A stretch of DNA of 63,835 nucleotides. Source: Bacteroidota bacterium. Lineage in GTDB: Bacteria > Bacteroidota > Bacteroidia > 2-12-FULL-35-15. Both the position numbers and the translations under genes were made by a program. Within the stretch, counting starts at the first letter, position 1; each line of letters opens with the position of its first letter. Location: positions 1 through 63,835 of the forward strand of contig JAHEYB010000013.1 of the NCBI GenBank assembly GCA_023251805.1. Direction: 5' to 3'. Of the stretch, positions 1 through 8,668 are shown one piece after another. The notes below the pieces were generated by a model. It saw nothing but the letters and a program-made list of their open reading frames with translations, did not search any database and had not been told where the DNA came from.

Positions 1-1
1 T

Positions 2-88
2 ACGTTGGAGCGTTCTGCTGTTTATAAACAAAATTGGGGTATAGCAGTGGATATATGGCGACAAGGACGAACGTATTTACAAGATTAG
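2..88 (+). CDS. C-terminal end of an unidentified protein (partial)
   Basis: An open frame enters from the left edge and ends at TAG 86-88, giving 28 residues that finish in GIAVDIWRQGRTYLQD. The composition (W, Y, R, Q mixed with hydrophobics) looks like a real protein tail, and the other two forward frames are interrupted early. The gene itself lies outside the window. I do not recognise the family from 28 residues. It runs in the same direction as rlmB but is separated from it by 133 bp holding a degenerate repeat, so co-transcription is uncertain. Confidence 0.4.
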   Translation, partial: TLERSAVYKQNWGIAVDIWRQGRTYLQD

Positions 89-136
89 CACTTCGACTTA
101 GTTTATGCTGAGCGTAGCCGAAGTACTCAGTTTGAC
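89..136. repeat. Degenerate TTCGACT/CTGAGCG inverted repeat
   Basis: Immediately after the first stop codon, CTTCGACT is followed 9 bases later by CTGAGCGTAGCCGAAG. These are imperfect arms of the repeat seen much more cleanly at 10118-10167, and as single arms at 37137 and 43574. It probably acts as a 3'-end hairpin or is a repeat remnant. Confidence 0.45.
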
Positions 137-221
137 AACGAGTTACGTGAGTCTGAGCATTCTGCGTTGAAGCAGACATATCGAAAGAACTTTTTGATAA
201 AAAATTAAAGTAAAAAACATC

Positions 222-983
222 ATGCAAACGAAACAACAAAAGAAGGAAGAAGAAAGTTTAATTTTTGGAATGCGTCCAATTATTGAGTCAATTAATGCCG
301 GTAAAGAAATTGACAGACTGCTTGTGCAAAGTGGTTTGAAAGGAGAATTGATGAGTCAACTGATGGGTTTGTTGAAACAACGTGGTATCGCTTTTCAATA
401 CGTGCCCGTAGAAAAATTAAATAGATTAACATCAAAAAATCATCAAGGAGTTGTTGGTTATATTTCTTCTATTGCCTATCATAAAATTCAGGATGTATTG
501 CCAGGAGTTTTTGAAGAAGGGAAGGTTCCTTTGTTGCTTATTTTAGATAGAATTACCGATGTTCGTAATTTCGGTGCAATAGCCCGTACTGCGGAGTGTT
601 CAGGAGTAAATGCAATTATTATTCCTTCTCGTGGTAGTGCTCAAATAAATGCTGATGCAATAAAAACGTCCACAGGTGCCTTGCAAAAAATTCCTGTTTG
701 TAGAGAAGAAAATTTAAAAACAACTATTGATTATTTGAAAGAATGTGGTTTGCAAATTATTGCTTGTACCGAAAAAACAACCGATTATTATTTTCAAATC
801 GATTTTACAGTTCCTACTGCTATTATTATGGGTTCCGAAGAAGATGGAATTTTAAATGAATACCTTCAAAAATCGGATGGAAAAGCAAAAATTCCATTGC
901 TTGGAGAAATCGGCTCCTTGAATGTATCGGTTGCTTGTGGAATTATTTTATATGAAGCTGTGAGCCAACGTTTAGTTCATTAA
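222..983 (+). CDS. rlmB: 23S rRNA (guanosine-2'-O-)-methyltransferase, TrmH/SpoU family
   Basis: 253 residues, the usual RlmB length. The N-terminal substrate-binding part (about 12-90, beginning IFGMRPIIESI and including KNHQGVVGY) is followed by the SPOUT knot domain. All three SpoU motifs are visible: N116-FGAIAR (motif 1), IIMGSEEDGI at 201-210 (motif 2) and SLNVSVACG at 232-240 (motif 3), which bind S-adenosylmethionine in the trefoil knot. The family methylates the ribose of G2251 in the 23S P-loop, although TrmH paralogues can be hard to tell apart. The start has no clear Shine-Dalgarno sequence. The next gene begins 1 base after the stop, so the two are probably co-transcribed. Confidence 0.9.
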   Translation: MQTKQQKKEEESLIFGMRPIIESINAGKEIDRLLVQSGLKGELMSQLMGLLKQRGIAFQYVPVEKLNRLTSKNHQGVVGYISSIAYHKIQDVLPGVFEEGKVPLLLILDRITDVRNFGAIARTAECSGVNAIIIPSRGSAQINADAIKTSTGALQKIPVCREENLKTTIDYLKECGLQIIACTEKTTDYYFQIDFTVPTAIIMGSEEDGILNEYLQKSDGKAKIPLLGEIGSLNVSVACGIILYEAVSQRLVH

Positions 984-984
984 G

Positions 985-2388
985 ATGAATTTTTCAGATA
1001 GAAAATACCTGCCTTTCTTTCTTCTCTTCTCTGTCGTTTTTATTTCACGATTGCCTTTTCTTTCAGCTGGATACGGTGTGGAGGAAGACTCTTGGGGAAT
1101 TGTATTATCCGCTTTTCATACAAAAATATCAGGTATCTACGAACCTTCCCGATTTCCCGGGCACCCGATTCATGAATTCATTTATTCTTCTTTCTGGGGG
1201 TTTCCACCTTTTTTTTACAATGCTTTTAGTGCTTTTTTTAGTGCAATTGCAACAACTTTTTTTCCTTTTATTTTAAAAGAATTAAAATTTAAACATTTTT
1301 TTATAGGAGCTTTAGCTTTTGCATTCACTCCTGTATTTTTTATCAGTTCTACCTATACGATAGATTTTGTTTGGACCATCGCATTTATTTTAATTAGCTT
1401 TTATGCTTTACTGAAGAATAAATTAATTGTGTGTGGAATTTTTCTTGGTTTGGCTGTTGGTTGTCGTATTACCAGCGGTGCAATGCTCATTCCTTTTGCA
1501 ATTCTATATTGGGAGAAGAATAGCATAGAGAATTTTAAAAATGCTTTGAAAATCGGTGTCCCATTGGTGTTGATTTCATTGATTTCTTACTTACCATTAT
1601 TTATCCAGTTTGGTACTTCCTTTTTTATGTATTACGATCAATTTCCATATCCATCTCTTGCAAAAGTTTTCTATAAAATGATTCCGGGAGCTTTTGGATT
1701 TCTTGGTTGCTTAGTTATGGGAATTTGTGTTCTAATTATTATTTTGAAAAGAAATAAAATTATAAAGGATGATTTGTATGAAGGCGGGCTACATAAAAAA
1801 ATAATCATAAGCTCATTTGTTGTGATAGTATTATTCACTATTTCTTATTTGAGGTTGCCGCAAAAATCGGGATATATGATTACGATTATTCCGTTTGTAA
1901 TTATTTTATTTGGTTATTATCTGAATAGAAAACTATTTAATTTCTTTTGTGCATCCTTGATTCTTTCTTCCTTTTTTTGTGGAATTAATCTTACAGATAA
2001 AATAAGAGGTTCAGCCTATTCAACTTCAGCAGTCATAATACGTGTATCCGGACAAGAATTATTTTTTGAACCATTTTCAGGGCCAATTTTCGCAGATTAT
2101 TCTAAACGTATTCAAAAAGCGAACTATGTGAACACTGTAATTCAGGAATCGAACACAATAACAGCCAAAACGGTTATTATTTCGGGTTGGTGGTACAATC
2201 AAATTCTGGTTACCGAAATTCCAATGAAAAAAAATGATTCAATTATTTTCGAACCTTATATTGATTCAAAAAAAATGAAAAGCTATATTTCGGAGGGTTA
2301 TGAAATAAAATATTTGCCTGAGCAAAATATCTACAATAACCAGATGTTTGAAATCAATTGTACCGATGAATTTGCTACTGAATTTTAA
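985..2388 (+). CDS. Multi-pass membrane protein, GT-C glycosyltransferase-like
   Basis: 467 residues with roughly ten hydrophobic helices, starting with PFFLLFSVVFISRLPFL. The first external loop carries the acidic pair in GVEEDSW (about 30-36) followed by RFPGHPIHEF. This is the position where GT-C polyprenyl-phosphate-sugar transferases (GT39/PMT-like, DUF2723-like) keep their catalytic Asp/Glu. A soluble segment of about 120 residues at the C-terminus (about 345-467) follows the last helix. I infer transfer of a lipid-linked sugar to a periplasmic acceptor, but no subfamily is recognisable. It is almost fused to rlmB (1-base gap), which looks like operon packing rather than a functional link. 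Confidence 0.6.
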   Translation: MNFSDRKYLPFFLLFSVVFISRLPFLSAGYGVEEDSWGIVLSAFHTKISGIYEPSRFPGHPIHEFIYSSFWGFPPFFYNAFSAFFSAIATTFFPFILKELKFKHFFIGALAFAFTPVFFISSTYTIDFVWTIAFILISFYALLKNKLIVCGIFLGLAVGCRITSGAMLIPFAILYWEKNSIENFKNALKIGVPLVLISLISYLPLFIQFGTSFFMYYDQFPYPSLAKVFYKMIPGAFGFLGCLVMGICVLIIILKRNKIIKDDLYEGGLHKKIIISSFVVIVLFTISYLRLPQKSGYMITIIPFVIILFGYYLNRKLFNFFCASLILSSFFCGINLTDKIRGSAYSTSAVIIRVSGQELFFEPFSGPIFADYSKRIQKANYVNTVIQESNTITAKTVIISGWWYNQILVTEIPMKKNDSIIFEPYIDSKKMKSYISEGYEIKYLPEQNIYNNQMFEINCTDEFATEF

Positions 2389-2465
2389 GGTTCATAAGTT
2401 TTGTATTTCAAAAGGCTGAATCCCGAAAAATTTAACTAATTTTCGGATAAATTAAATCATCAAAA

Positions 2466-2852
2466 ATGCCAACAATCGAACAAACATATGAAATGAATGC
2501 TACACCTGAGCAGGTATTTGAAGCATTGGTAAATGCTGATATTATTCAGGATTGGAGTGGCGATGAAGCAAAAATGAGCCCGGAAGTAGGGGCTAAGTTT
2601 TCGCTTTGGGGTGGACAAATGTTTGGAACCAATTTAGAAGTGATAAAAAATAAAAAATTAGTTCAAGAGTGGTGTTACGACCAATGGGAAAAGCCTTCTA
2701 AGGTAACATTTACGATAAAAGGGAAAGGTAAAAAAACAATTGTAGATTTAGTGCACGAAGAAGTTCCTGAAAAATCGGTAAATAGTATTTCGGATGGTTG
2801 GGGAGCTTATTATTTAGGTGCTATTCAAGATATGTTTGATGAAATTAAATAA
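2466..2852 (+). CDS. SRPBCC / AHSA1-like domain protein
   Basis: 128 residues forming one START-like (SRPBCC) fold of the Aha1 C-terminal (AHSA1) type. It opens with the typical 'Y.MNATPEQVFEALVNADII..W' helix-grip pattern, followed by GAKFSLWGGQMFGTNLEVI, LVQEWCYDQW and a C-terminal amphipathic helix containing WGAYYLGAIQDMFDEI. Such proteins bind hydrophobic ligands or stimulate partner proteins; the substrate cannot be read from sequence. The stop codon overlaps the start of the following lipoprotein gene by 14 bases, which suggests translational coupling. Confidence 0.8.
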   Translation: MPTIEQTYEMNATPEQVFEALVNADIIQDWSGDEAKMSPEVGAKFSLWGGQMFGTNLEVIKNKKLVQEWCYDQWEKPSKVTFTIKGKGKKTIVDLVHEEVPEKSVNSISDGWGAYYLGAIQDMFDEIK

Positions 2853-3318
2853 AACTATAAATAAAATTATTTTCTGCTTCGGATTTTTTATTTTAATTTC
2901 TTCATGTAAAAATGAGAAGATGTCCATTTCTGATTTTTCTTGGCTTCAAGGTAAATGGGAAGGCACTGCTGATGGAATGAACTTTTTTGAAGAATGGAAG
3001 CCAATTTCCGGAAATGTAATGAATGGAAAAGGTGGCGCTATTTCAGGGACAGATACTGTTTTTTCTGAAAAAATTAATATTGAACAACGAGGAGATGAAA
3101 TATTTTATATTCCTGATGTAAAAGAAAATGCCGGTCCGGTTGATTTTAAATTTACAGGTATAAAAGCTGATAGTATTGTTTTTGAGAATCCCAAACACGA
3201 TTTTCCACAAAGAATATTGTATTTTCGACTTCCTAGCGATAAGCTTTATGCCTGTATTGATGGTTTGGAGAAAGGGAAGTATAAACGAATAGAATTTTCC
3301 TACCAAAAAGCGAAATAA
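2839..3318 (+). CDS. Small lipoprotein with DUF6265-like domain
   Basis: 159 residues from the ATG at 2839. An upstream GTG at 2818 in the same frame would bury the signal peptide, so I prefer the ATG. The sequence starts with a Lys-rich n-region and hydrophobic core and ends in a lipobox (FILISSCKN), so the protein should be lipid-anchored. The mature part begins DFSWLQGKWEG, has a central EEWKPISGNVMNGKGG and the signature FENPKHDFPQRILY, a pattern I associate with DUF6265-type lipocalin-like beta proteins of unknown function. It overlaps the SRPBCC gene and may share its mRNA. Confidence 0.75.
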   Translation: MKLNKTINKIIFCFGFFILISSCKNEKMSISDFSWLQGKWEGTADGMNFFEEWKPISGNVMNGKGGAISGTDTVFSEKINIEQRGDEIFYIPDVKENAGPVDFKFTGIKADSIVFENPKHDFPQRILYFRLPSDKLYACIDGLEKGKYKRIEFSYQKAK

Positions 3319-3369
3319 ATTGGTTATTTCCTTGTATTTTCTTAAATTTAATTCTCCAAATTACTACTC

Positions 3370-5811
3370 ATGAAAAAAGTATATGCTATTTTTCTTTTTG
3401 CAATTTCAATTTGTAATTGCACGAATATAACTGCTCAATCTTGTCAGCAAAAACACGACCCTATTCATTTATCAAAATCGCATTCGGATGATATTTCTGT
3501 GATGGCTTCAAACTTAAGAAGCGATACAGTTGATGTTTTGAATTATAACATCAGTTTGAACATCACCGATTTTACTACCAACATTATTTTTGGAAACACA
3601 GCGGTTAAATTTACTCCCAAAATAAATGGTGTAAATAAACTGGAATTGGATCTTTTAGAACTTACAATTGATTCAATTGAAATAGCAGGCGTAAACCTTA
3701 CGTATTCTTACAATGATACACTTCTAGCGGTGAATTTACCAATCACTCATAATATTGGTGATACTTCCACACTTGTTGTTTATTATCGTGGAACACCACA
3801 AGGAGATGCTTCCGGTTGGGGTGGATTTTATTTTCAAAGTGGATATGCTTATAATTTAGGTGTTGGCTTTGCTGCTATTCCACACGTTTATGGAAGAGTT
3901 TGGTTTCCTTGTTTTGATAATTTTGTGGAACGTTCTTCCTATGAATTTAACATCACTACTAACTTAGGAAAAATTGCTTATTGTAATGGATACTTGGCTA
4001 ACGATACAACTGATGGAGGTGGAAATCGTACTCGTAAATGGATATTGAACGAGTCAATACCTTCTTATCTTGCTTCTGTTACAGTTGCTGCGTATACACA
4101 AATTAACCAAACGTATAGCGGAATAGCAGGTGCTGTTCCAATTATTATTGCTGCCGTTGCATCCGACACTACAGCAGTAAAAAATTCTTTTATCAATCTT
4201 CCTGTAGCTCTTGCCAAGTTTGAAAATTGTTTTGGCCCTTACATGTGGAACAGGGTTGGCTATTGCATGGTTCCTTTTAACTCAGGCGCTATGGAACATG
4301 CTACAAATATTTCCTATCCAAAAGCAACTGCAACGGGTTCTTTAACTTACCAAACATTGTATGCACATGAATTATCACACCATTGGTTTGGAGATTTAGC
4401 AACTTGCCGAACAGCTGAAGATATGTGGTTGAATGAAGGCTGGGCACATTATTGTGAATTTTTATTTTCGGAGGCCTTATACGGTTATCCAAATTATTTG
4501 ACTTATGTTAGAAATAATCACGAAGATAATTTGCATTTTAATACTGTTAAAGAAGGTGCTCTAACACTTTCAAATATTCCACAGTCTGTTACTTATGGCG
4601 ACCATGTGTACAATAAAGGCGCTGATGTTGCGCATACGATGCGAGGTTATTTGGGTGATAGTTTGTTTTTTTATTCTGTAAAAACATATTTAGCAAATAA
4701 TAATTACAAAGATGTTTCCAGTACCGATTTTATGAATGCACTTACTGCTGCTAGTGGAACAAACATGAGCGATTTTTTTAATGGCTGGGTGTTTAATCCC
4801 GGTTGGCCTCATTTTTCAATTGATTCAAGTATTAGTGTTCCAAGCGGACCCAATTATAGCGTAACTATTTATGTGAAGCAAAAATTAACAGATGCTCCTG
4901 CATATTTTAATAATGTACCATTAGAAGTGACTTTTAAGGCTGCCGACTGGACAGAAAACACACAGAGTTTTTTAATGTCGGGTGCCAACGCTTCTTTTAC
5001 TTTTACTGTTCCTTTTGATCCCGCATTTATTGCTGTGAACAAAGGAGAAAAAATAAGTCACGCTGTTGCTCCCGAATTTAAAACCTTGAAAGTTACCGGT
5101 TCATCTGTTTTTTCAAATGCTAAAATGACTATCAATGTTTTGAATATTGTTGATTCAGTATTTGTTCGGGTTGAACATAATTATACTGCCCCTGATCCTG
5201 CTTATGCTATTCCCTATCGTTTATCTCCAAATCGTTATTGGAAAGTAGATGGTATTTTACCCTCTGTTTTTAGCGCAAAAGCAACGCTTACCTACGATGG
5301 AAGAACAACAGCTTTTTCAGGAAATTTTTGGTTGGATAATAATTTGATAACCACTTTTGAAGATAGCTTGGTTTTACTTTATCGACCGAATGCCGGTGTT
5401 AACTGGAGTCTGTATCCTTATCAAACAATAAACATGCAGGCAAACAATAATGATAAACGCGGAATAATGACGATTGACTCATTGCAATTGGGTGAATATG
5501 TTTTAGCAATGATGGATTATGCTTCAGGAATTCAGAATTATACTTCTGCTAATGAAAATAATTCTTTAAAAGTATTTCCAAATCCGGCAAAAGATAAAGT
5601 TATTGTTGATCTTGTGTCATCAGGAATAAAATTAGCTGACAATGCAATGTTGTTGGTTACGGATGTTGGTGGAAAAATAATTTACAAGGAAAAAATTCAA
5701 CAAAGTAGTTGTAATATCAATGTATCTGAGTTTTCAAACGGAGTATATTTTGTTTCTATTAAAACAAAGGAAGGTGTTGTAGCAAAAAACAGATTTATTG
5801 TCGCACGCTAG
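3370..5811 (+). CDS. Secreted M1-family metallopeptidase with T9SS sorting domain
   Basis: 813 residues. A signal peptide (about 1-23) precedes an aminopeptidase-N-like N-terminal beta domain and the gluzincin catalytic domain. GAMEH supplies the substrate amino-terminus contact. The zinc site is H333-E-x-x-H337 followed 19 residues later by E356 (NEGWAHYCE), the exact HEXXH-x18-E spacing of M1. The last ~75 residues, beginning VFPNPAKDKVIVDL and ending in a beta segment with FSNGVYFVSIKTKEG, are a type A T9SS C-terminal domain, so the enzyme should be exported by the signal-peptide route and then released or anchored at the surface by T9SS. It probably digests extracellular peptides. It ends 162 bp before ubiD. 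Confidence 0.93.
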   Translation: MKKVYAIFLFAISICNCTNITAQSCQQKHDPIHLSKSHSDDISVMASNLRSDTVDVLNYNISLNITDFTTNIIFGNTAVKFTPKINGVNKLELDLLELTIDSIEIAGVNLTYSYNDTLLAVNLPITHNIGDTSTLVVYYRGTPQGDASGWGGFYFQSGYAYNLGVGFAAIPHVYGRVWFPCFDNFVERSSYEFNITTNLGKIAYCNGYLANDTTDGGGNRTRKWILNESIPSYLASVTVAAYTQINQTYSGIAGAVPIIIAAVASDTTAVKNSFINLPVALAKFENCFGPYMWNRVGYCMVPFNSGAMEHATNISYPKATATGSLTYQTLYAHELSHHWFGDLATCRTAEDMWLNEGWAHYCEFLFSEALYGYPNYLTYVRNNHEDNLHFNTVKEGALTLSNIPQSVTYGDHVYNKGADVAHTMRGYLGDSLFFYSVKTYLANNNYKDVSSTDFMNALTAASGTNMSDFFNGWVFNPGWPHFSIDSSISVPSGPNYSVTIYVKQKLTDAPAYFNNVPLEVTFKAADWTENTQSFLMSGANASFTFTVPFDPAFIAVNKGEKISHAVAPEFKTLKVTGSSVFSNAKMTINVLNIVDSVFVRVEHNYTAPDPAYAIPYRLSPNRYWKVDGILPSVFSAKATLTYDGRTTAFSGNFWLDNNLITTFEDSLVLLYRPNAGVNWSLYPYQTINMQANNNDKRGIMTIDSLQLGEYVLAMMDYASGIQNYTSANENNSLKVFPNPAKDKVIVDLVSSGIKLADNAMLLVTDVGGKIIYKEKIQQSSCNINVSEFSNGVYFVSIKTKEGVVAKNRFIVAR

Positions 5812-5814
5812 TAT

Positions 5815-5970
5815 CACAGGTTTATAACCTGTGTATTTAAAACACTTCCACGCGCTTGTATCTGTATAAATTGTGTCATCGGTTTTAATAATTGACACAG
5901 ATTTTTAAAAAAAAGATTACAAGACAGGTTGAAAACCTGTCATACTCATCAGGTTGAAAACCTGTCATAC
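5815..5970. repeat. Cluster of three ACAGGTT-N3-AACCTGT palindromes
   Basis: Three perfect or near-perfect palindromes lie between the M1 peptidase stop and the ubiD start: CACAGGTT-TAT-AACCTGTG (5815-5833), GACAGGTT-GAA-AACCTGTC (5923-5941) and CAGGTT-GAA-AACCTG (5950-5964). The last two sit in 21-bp direct repeats (5925-5945 and 5950-5970). The repeat ends 3 bases before the chosen ubiD ATG. This could be an operator cluster, transcript hairpins or a dispersed repeat. Confidence 0.8.
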
Positions 5971-5973
5971 ATT

Positions 5974-7800
5974 ATGGGATATAAAAGTACGCAAGAGTGC
6001 ATTTCTGATTTAGAAAAACACGGATATCTTATTCGGATTAAAGAAGAAGTTAGTTCAGACTTGGAGATGGCAGCCATTCATCTTCGAGTATTTGAAAACA
6101 ATGGTCCCGCAATTTTATTTGAAAATATTAAGAATTGTAAATTCAAAGCAGTTTCTAATTTATACGGCTCGGTTGATAGAAGTAAATTTATTTTCAGAGA
6201 CACCATCGAAAAAATAAAAATTCTCATCGACTTAAAAAACCACCCGATGGAAGCAATCAAGCATCCATTTAAATATGCAAATGTTGGATTGACGGCCTTT
6301 TCTGCACTTCCTAAAAAATCACAATTCTCAAATCCCGTTTTACAAAATCAAACAAGCATTTCATCTTTACCACAAATTAAATGTTGGCCAAATGATGGAG
6401 GAGCTTTTGTGACACTTCCTTTGGTTTATTCCGAAGACATTGATAAACCGGGAGTAATGAATTCCAATTTAGGAATGTATCGTATTCAATTAAGTGGAAA
6501 CGATTATGTAAAAGATAAAGAAGTAGGACTGCACTATCAATTGCATAGAGGAATTGGAGTACACCAAAGCAAATCAAATGCAAAAAACAAACCTTTGAAA
6601 GTTAGCATTTTTGTGGGTGGTCCGCCTTCTCTTACACTAGGAGCTGTAATGCCTTTGCCGGAAGGAATGAGTGAGCTCACATTTGCTGGAGCGCTCGGAA
6701 AAAGAAGAATCAGATATACCTATGAAGATGATTTTTGCATTGCATCGGATGCTGATTTTGTAATAACCGGTGAAGTTTATCCCAACGAAAATAAACCTGA
6801 AGGTCCGTTTGGTGATCACTTAGGATATTATAGTTTGAAGCACGATTTCCCACTGATGCGTGTTCACAAAGTATATCATCGCAACAATGCCATTTGGCCC
6901 TTTACTGTAGTAGGTCGTCCTCCACAAGAAGATACAAGTTTCGGTGCCTTGATTCATGAAATTACGGGCAATGCCATTTCAAATGAAATTCCCGGACTTA
7001 AAGATGTGCATGCAGTAGATGCTTCCGGAGTTCATCCATTGCTACTTGCAATTGGTAGTGAACGATATACGCCTTACAATAATGAACGCAAACCTCAGGA
7101 AATTTTAACAATAGCAAATCATATTCTTGGAAAAGGACAATTAAGTCTTGCGAAATATTTATTCATTATTGCCGGAGAAGATAATCCCAAATTAACGACA
7201 CATGATGTAGCAGATTTTTTCAAACATGTTCTGGAGCGTGTTGATTGGAGCAGAGATTTACATTTTCACACACGTACTTCTATTGACACATTAGATTATA
7301 GTGGAGATGGCTTAAACAGTGGAAGTAAAGTGGTGATTGCGGCAGCGGGTGAAAAAAGGAGAGAATTAAGCTCAGATATAAGTAGTTTAAAACTATCCGA
7401 TGAATTTGCGAATCCGAAAATAGTAATGCCTGGTATTTTGGCCATTCAAGCAAATAAGTTTGTTGATGCTAAATCCTCTCAAATTCAAATGCAAAATCTC
7501 ACATCTCACATCTTACATCTCACATCCATACCTTTAATTATAATTTGTGATGACTCAAATTTCGTTTCTCAGAATTTAAATAACTTCCTTTGGATAGCTT
7601 TTACAAGAAGCAATCCATCGCATGATATTTACGGGATAGAAAGCTTTACTGAAAACAAACATTGGGGTTGCAAAGGTTCATTGATAATAGATGCTCGTAT
7701 CAAGCCACACCATGCTCCTCCTTTAGTAAAGGACCCTGAAATTGAAAAACGCGTAGATGCTTTAGCTGAAAAAGGAAAATCTTTGTTCGGAATTATTTAA
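5974..7800 (+). CDS. UbiD-family prenylated-FMN decarboxylase (probably menaquinone pathway)
   Basis: 608 residues from ATG 5974. An in-frame upstream start at 5929 would translate the palindromic repeat (peptide HTHQVENLSY), so it is rejected. UbiD landmarks: MYRIQL and HYQLHRGIGVHQ in the prFMN-binding region, FVGGPPSLTLGAVMPLPEGMSE, and GEVYPNENKPEGPFGDHLGYYS holding the conserved GPFGDH loop. UbiD enzymes decarboxylate aromatic or alpha,beta-unsaturated acids with prenylated FMN made by UbiX. As this genome carries mqnB and mqnD, I infer a role in the late decarboxylation of futalosine-route menaquinone synthesis (MqnL-like), but the substrate is unproven. Around codons 508-518 the gene carries a heptamer array that looks inserted. 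Confidence 0.85.
   Translation: MGYKSTQECISDLEKHGYLIRIKEEVSSDLEMAAIHLRVFENNGPAILFENIKNCKFKAVSNLYGSVDRSKFIFRDTIEKIKILIDLKNHPMEAIKHPFKYANVGLTAFSALPKKSQFSNPVLQNQTSISSLPQIKCWPNDGGAFVTLPLVYSEDIDKPGVMNSNLGMYRIQLSGNDYVKDKEVGLHYQLHRGIGVHQSKSNAKNKPLKVSIFVGGPPSLTLGAVMPLPEGMSELTFAGALGKRRIRYTYEDDFCIASDADFVITGEVYPNENKPEGPFGDHLGYYSLKHDFPLMRVHKVYHRNNAIWPFTVVGRPPQEDTSFGALIHEITGNAISNEIPGLKDVHAVDASGVHPLLLAIGSERYTPYNNERKPQEILTIANHILGKGQLSLAKYLFIIAGEDNPKLTTHDVADFFKHVLERVDWSRDLHFHTRTSIDTLDYSGDGLNSGSKVVIAAAGEKRRELSSDISSLKLSDEFANPKIVMPGILAIQANKFVDAKSSQIQMQNLTSHILHLTSIPLIIICDDSNFVSQNLNNFLWIAFTRSNPSHDIYGIESFTENKHWGCKGSLIIDARIKPHHAPPLVKDPEIEKRVDALAEKGKSLFGII
7496..7527 (+). repeat. Heptamer tandem array (ATCTCAC) inside ubiD
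   Basis: Four and a half copies of ATCTCAC (one copy ATCTTAC) run from 7496 to 7527 and are translated as NLTSHILHLTS. The region is flanked by ordinary UbiD sequence on both sides. The reading frame stays open because the array contains no stop in this frame. Confidence 0.85.
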
Positions 7801-7817
7801 CAACCTTCTCATCGGTA

Positions 7818-8342
7818 TTATTCTTCACTAGCCAAACTTAATCGGATATAATCATCTAGTTTTCCTCCGTCATGTTCAAGCGTTAAAATTTTCCCTTCTT
7901 CACAAAACATTTTTAGCTTTTCTGCTTCTCTTCTTTGTGCATTGCTGATATGTTTTTTGTTTAAATATTTATTTACCATTACGATGGCGTCATCAAAATT
8001 GGTATTGTAATTATATGCCAGAGCAATATAAAACTCAATATTTTCAGCTTTTTTGTTGCTTTCGTATACTTCCAACAATAAACTTAAACCTTGCTCGTAA
8101 GTATCGATATTAAACAAACTACAAATGCCGGTCATGTATTTAAACAAGTTTTCTTCGGGGTGATTTTTTTGTAATTGACTTAAATACGGAAATGCCATCA
8201 CAAAATTTTGGTCGTCAAACATTGTTTGTGCAACCGTTAATGTGTCAATTTCAGTGCTTCTTAGTTTTGTTGTATTTGTTTTTTGCGAATAGATGCTTGA
8301 TAGATTTACTATCAAAAACATCAATAGTAATTTCGTTTTCAT
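7818..8342 (-). CDS. Exported TPR-like protein of unknown function
   Basis: 174 residues with a signal peptide (MKTKLLLMFLIVNLSSIYSQ). The mature part is alpha-helical, with repeated TPR-like helix pairs: 'TMFDDQNFVMAFPYLSQLQKNHPEE', 'FKYMTGICSLFNI' and 'IEFYIALAYNYNTNFDDAIVMVNKYLNKK' carry the small/large residue spacing of tetratricopeptides. Such short periplasmic TPR proteins are common in Bacteroidota and usually act as scaffolds. I do not recognise a specific family. It is convergent with ubiD with only 17 bp between the stops and no obvious terminator. Confidence 0.75.
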   Translation of the reverse strand: MKTKLLLMFLIVNLSSIYSQKTNTTKLRSTEIDTLTVAQTMFDDQNFVMAFPYLSQLQKNHPEENLFKYMTGICSLFNIDTYEQGLSLLLEVYESNKKAENIEFYIALAYNYNTNFDDAIVMVNKYLNKKHISNAQRREAEKLKMFCEEGKILTLEHDGGKLDDYIRLSLASEE

Positions 8343-8434
8343 GATTCTGAGAGTTATGTTTACAAATTAGTTTATTGCCAAGAAAAATCAGAATGTTTTT
8401 TTACAAAAATTTTTTAATGATTCAGAATAGCTGA

Positions 8435-8554
8435 ATGTCGAAACGATACATCATCATCCCAAAAGGAGCTTGGGTCTGTATTTTGCCGGATGTTGGCCTT
8501 GATATCCGGAATCTAAATAAAGAAACGGACCTTTATATAGTTAGACGAATATAA
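8435..8554 (+). CDS. Possible 39-residue small protein in the 8.3-8.7 kb gap
   Basis: In the 326-bp gap between the TPR gene and gltA, an ATG frame encodes MSKRYIIIPKGAWVCILPDV and continues to VRRI before TAA at 8552. After this stop the same frame stays open for another 27 codons (8555-8635) and stops just before the 8639 hairpin. This layout could be a small gene with its own terminator, or a decayed 67-codon gene with a premature stop. I see no good promoter or ribosome-binding site and no family match; this is a weak call. Confidence 0.25.
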   Translation: MSKRYIIIPKGAWVCILPDVGLDIRNLNKETDLYIVRRI

Positions 8555-8638
8555 TTGAAAAGGGTTTCAAAACTACGGGATAAAATGAGGATAAGAAGAA
8601 ATATTCTAGAAATGAATTGCGATAAAAAACAGAAATAA

Positions 8639-8668
8639 AAAACCCCAATTAAAATGGGGGGGTTCTTT
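8639..8668 (-). terminator. Rho-independent terminator of gltA (bidirectional)
   Basis: AACCCC-AATTAAAAT-GGGG hairpin directly after the gltA stop, followed on the minus strand by a long T run. The plus side also has a broken T run (TTCTTTTT), so it may stop transcription from the left as well. Confidence 0.75.

Noticed and set aside
5929..5973. Upstream GTG-type start of ubiD
   Set aside because: It would translate the palindromic direct repeat; homologues should start at the MGYKS-type position.
7496..7527. Heptamer arrays (also 23400 and 26949) as CRISPR
   Set aside because: Units are 7 bases with no spacers between them; no cas genes are in the window.
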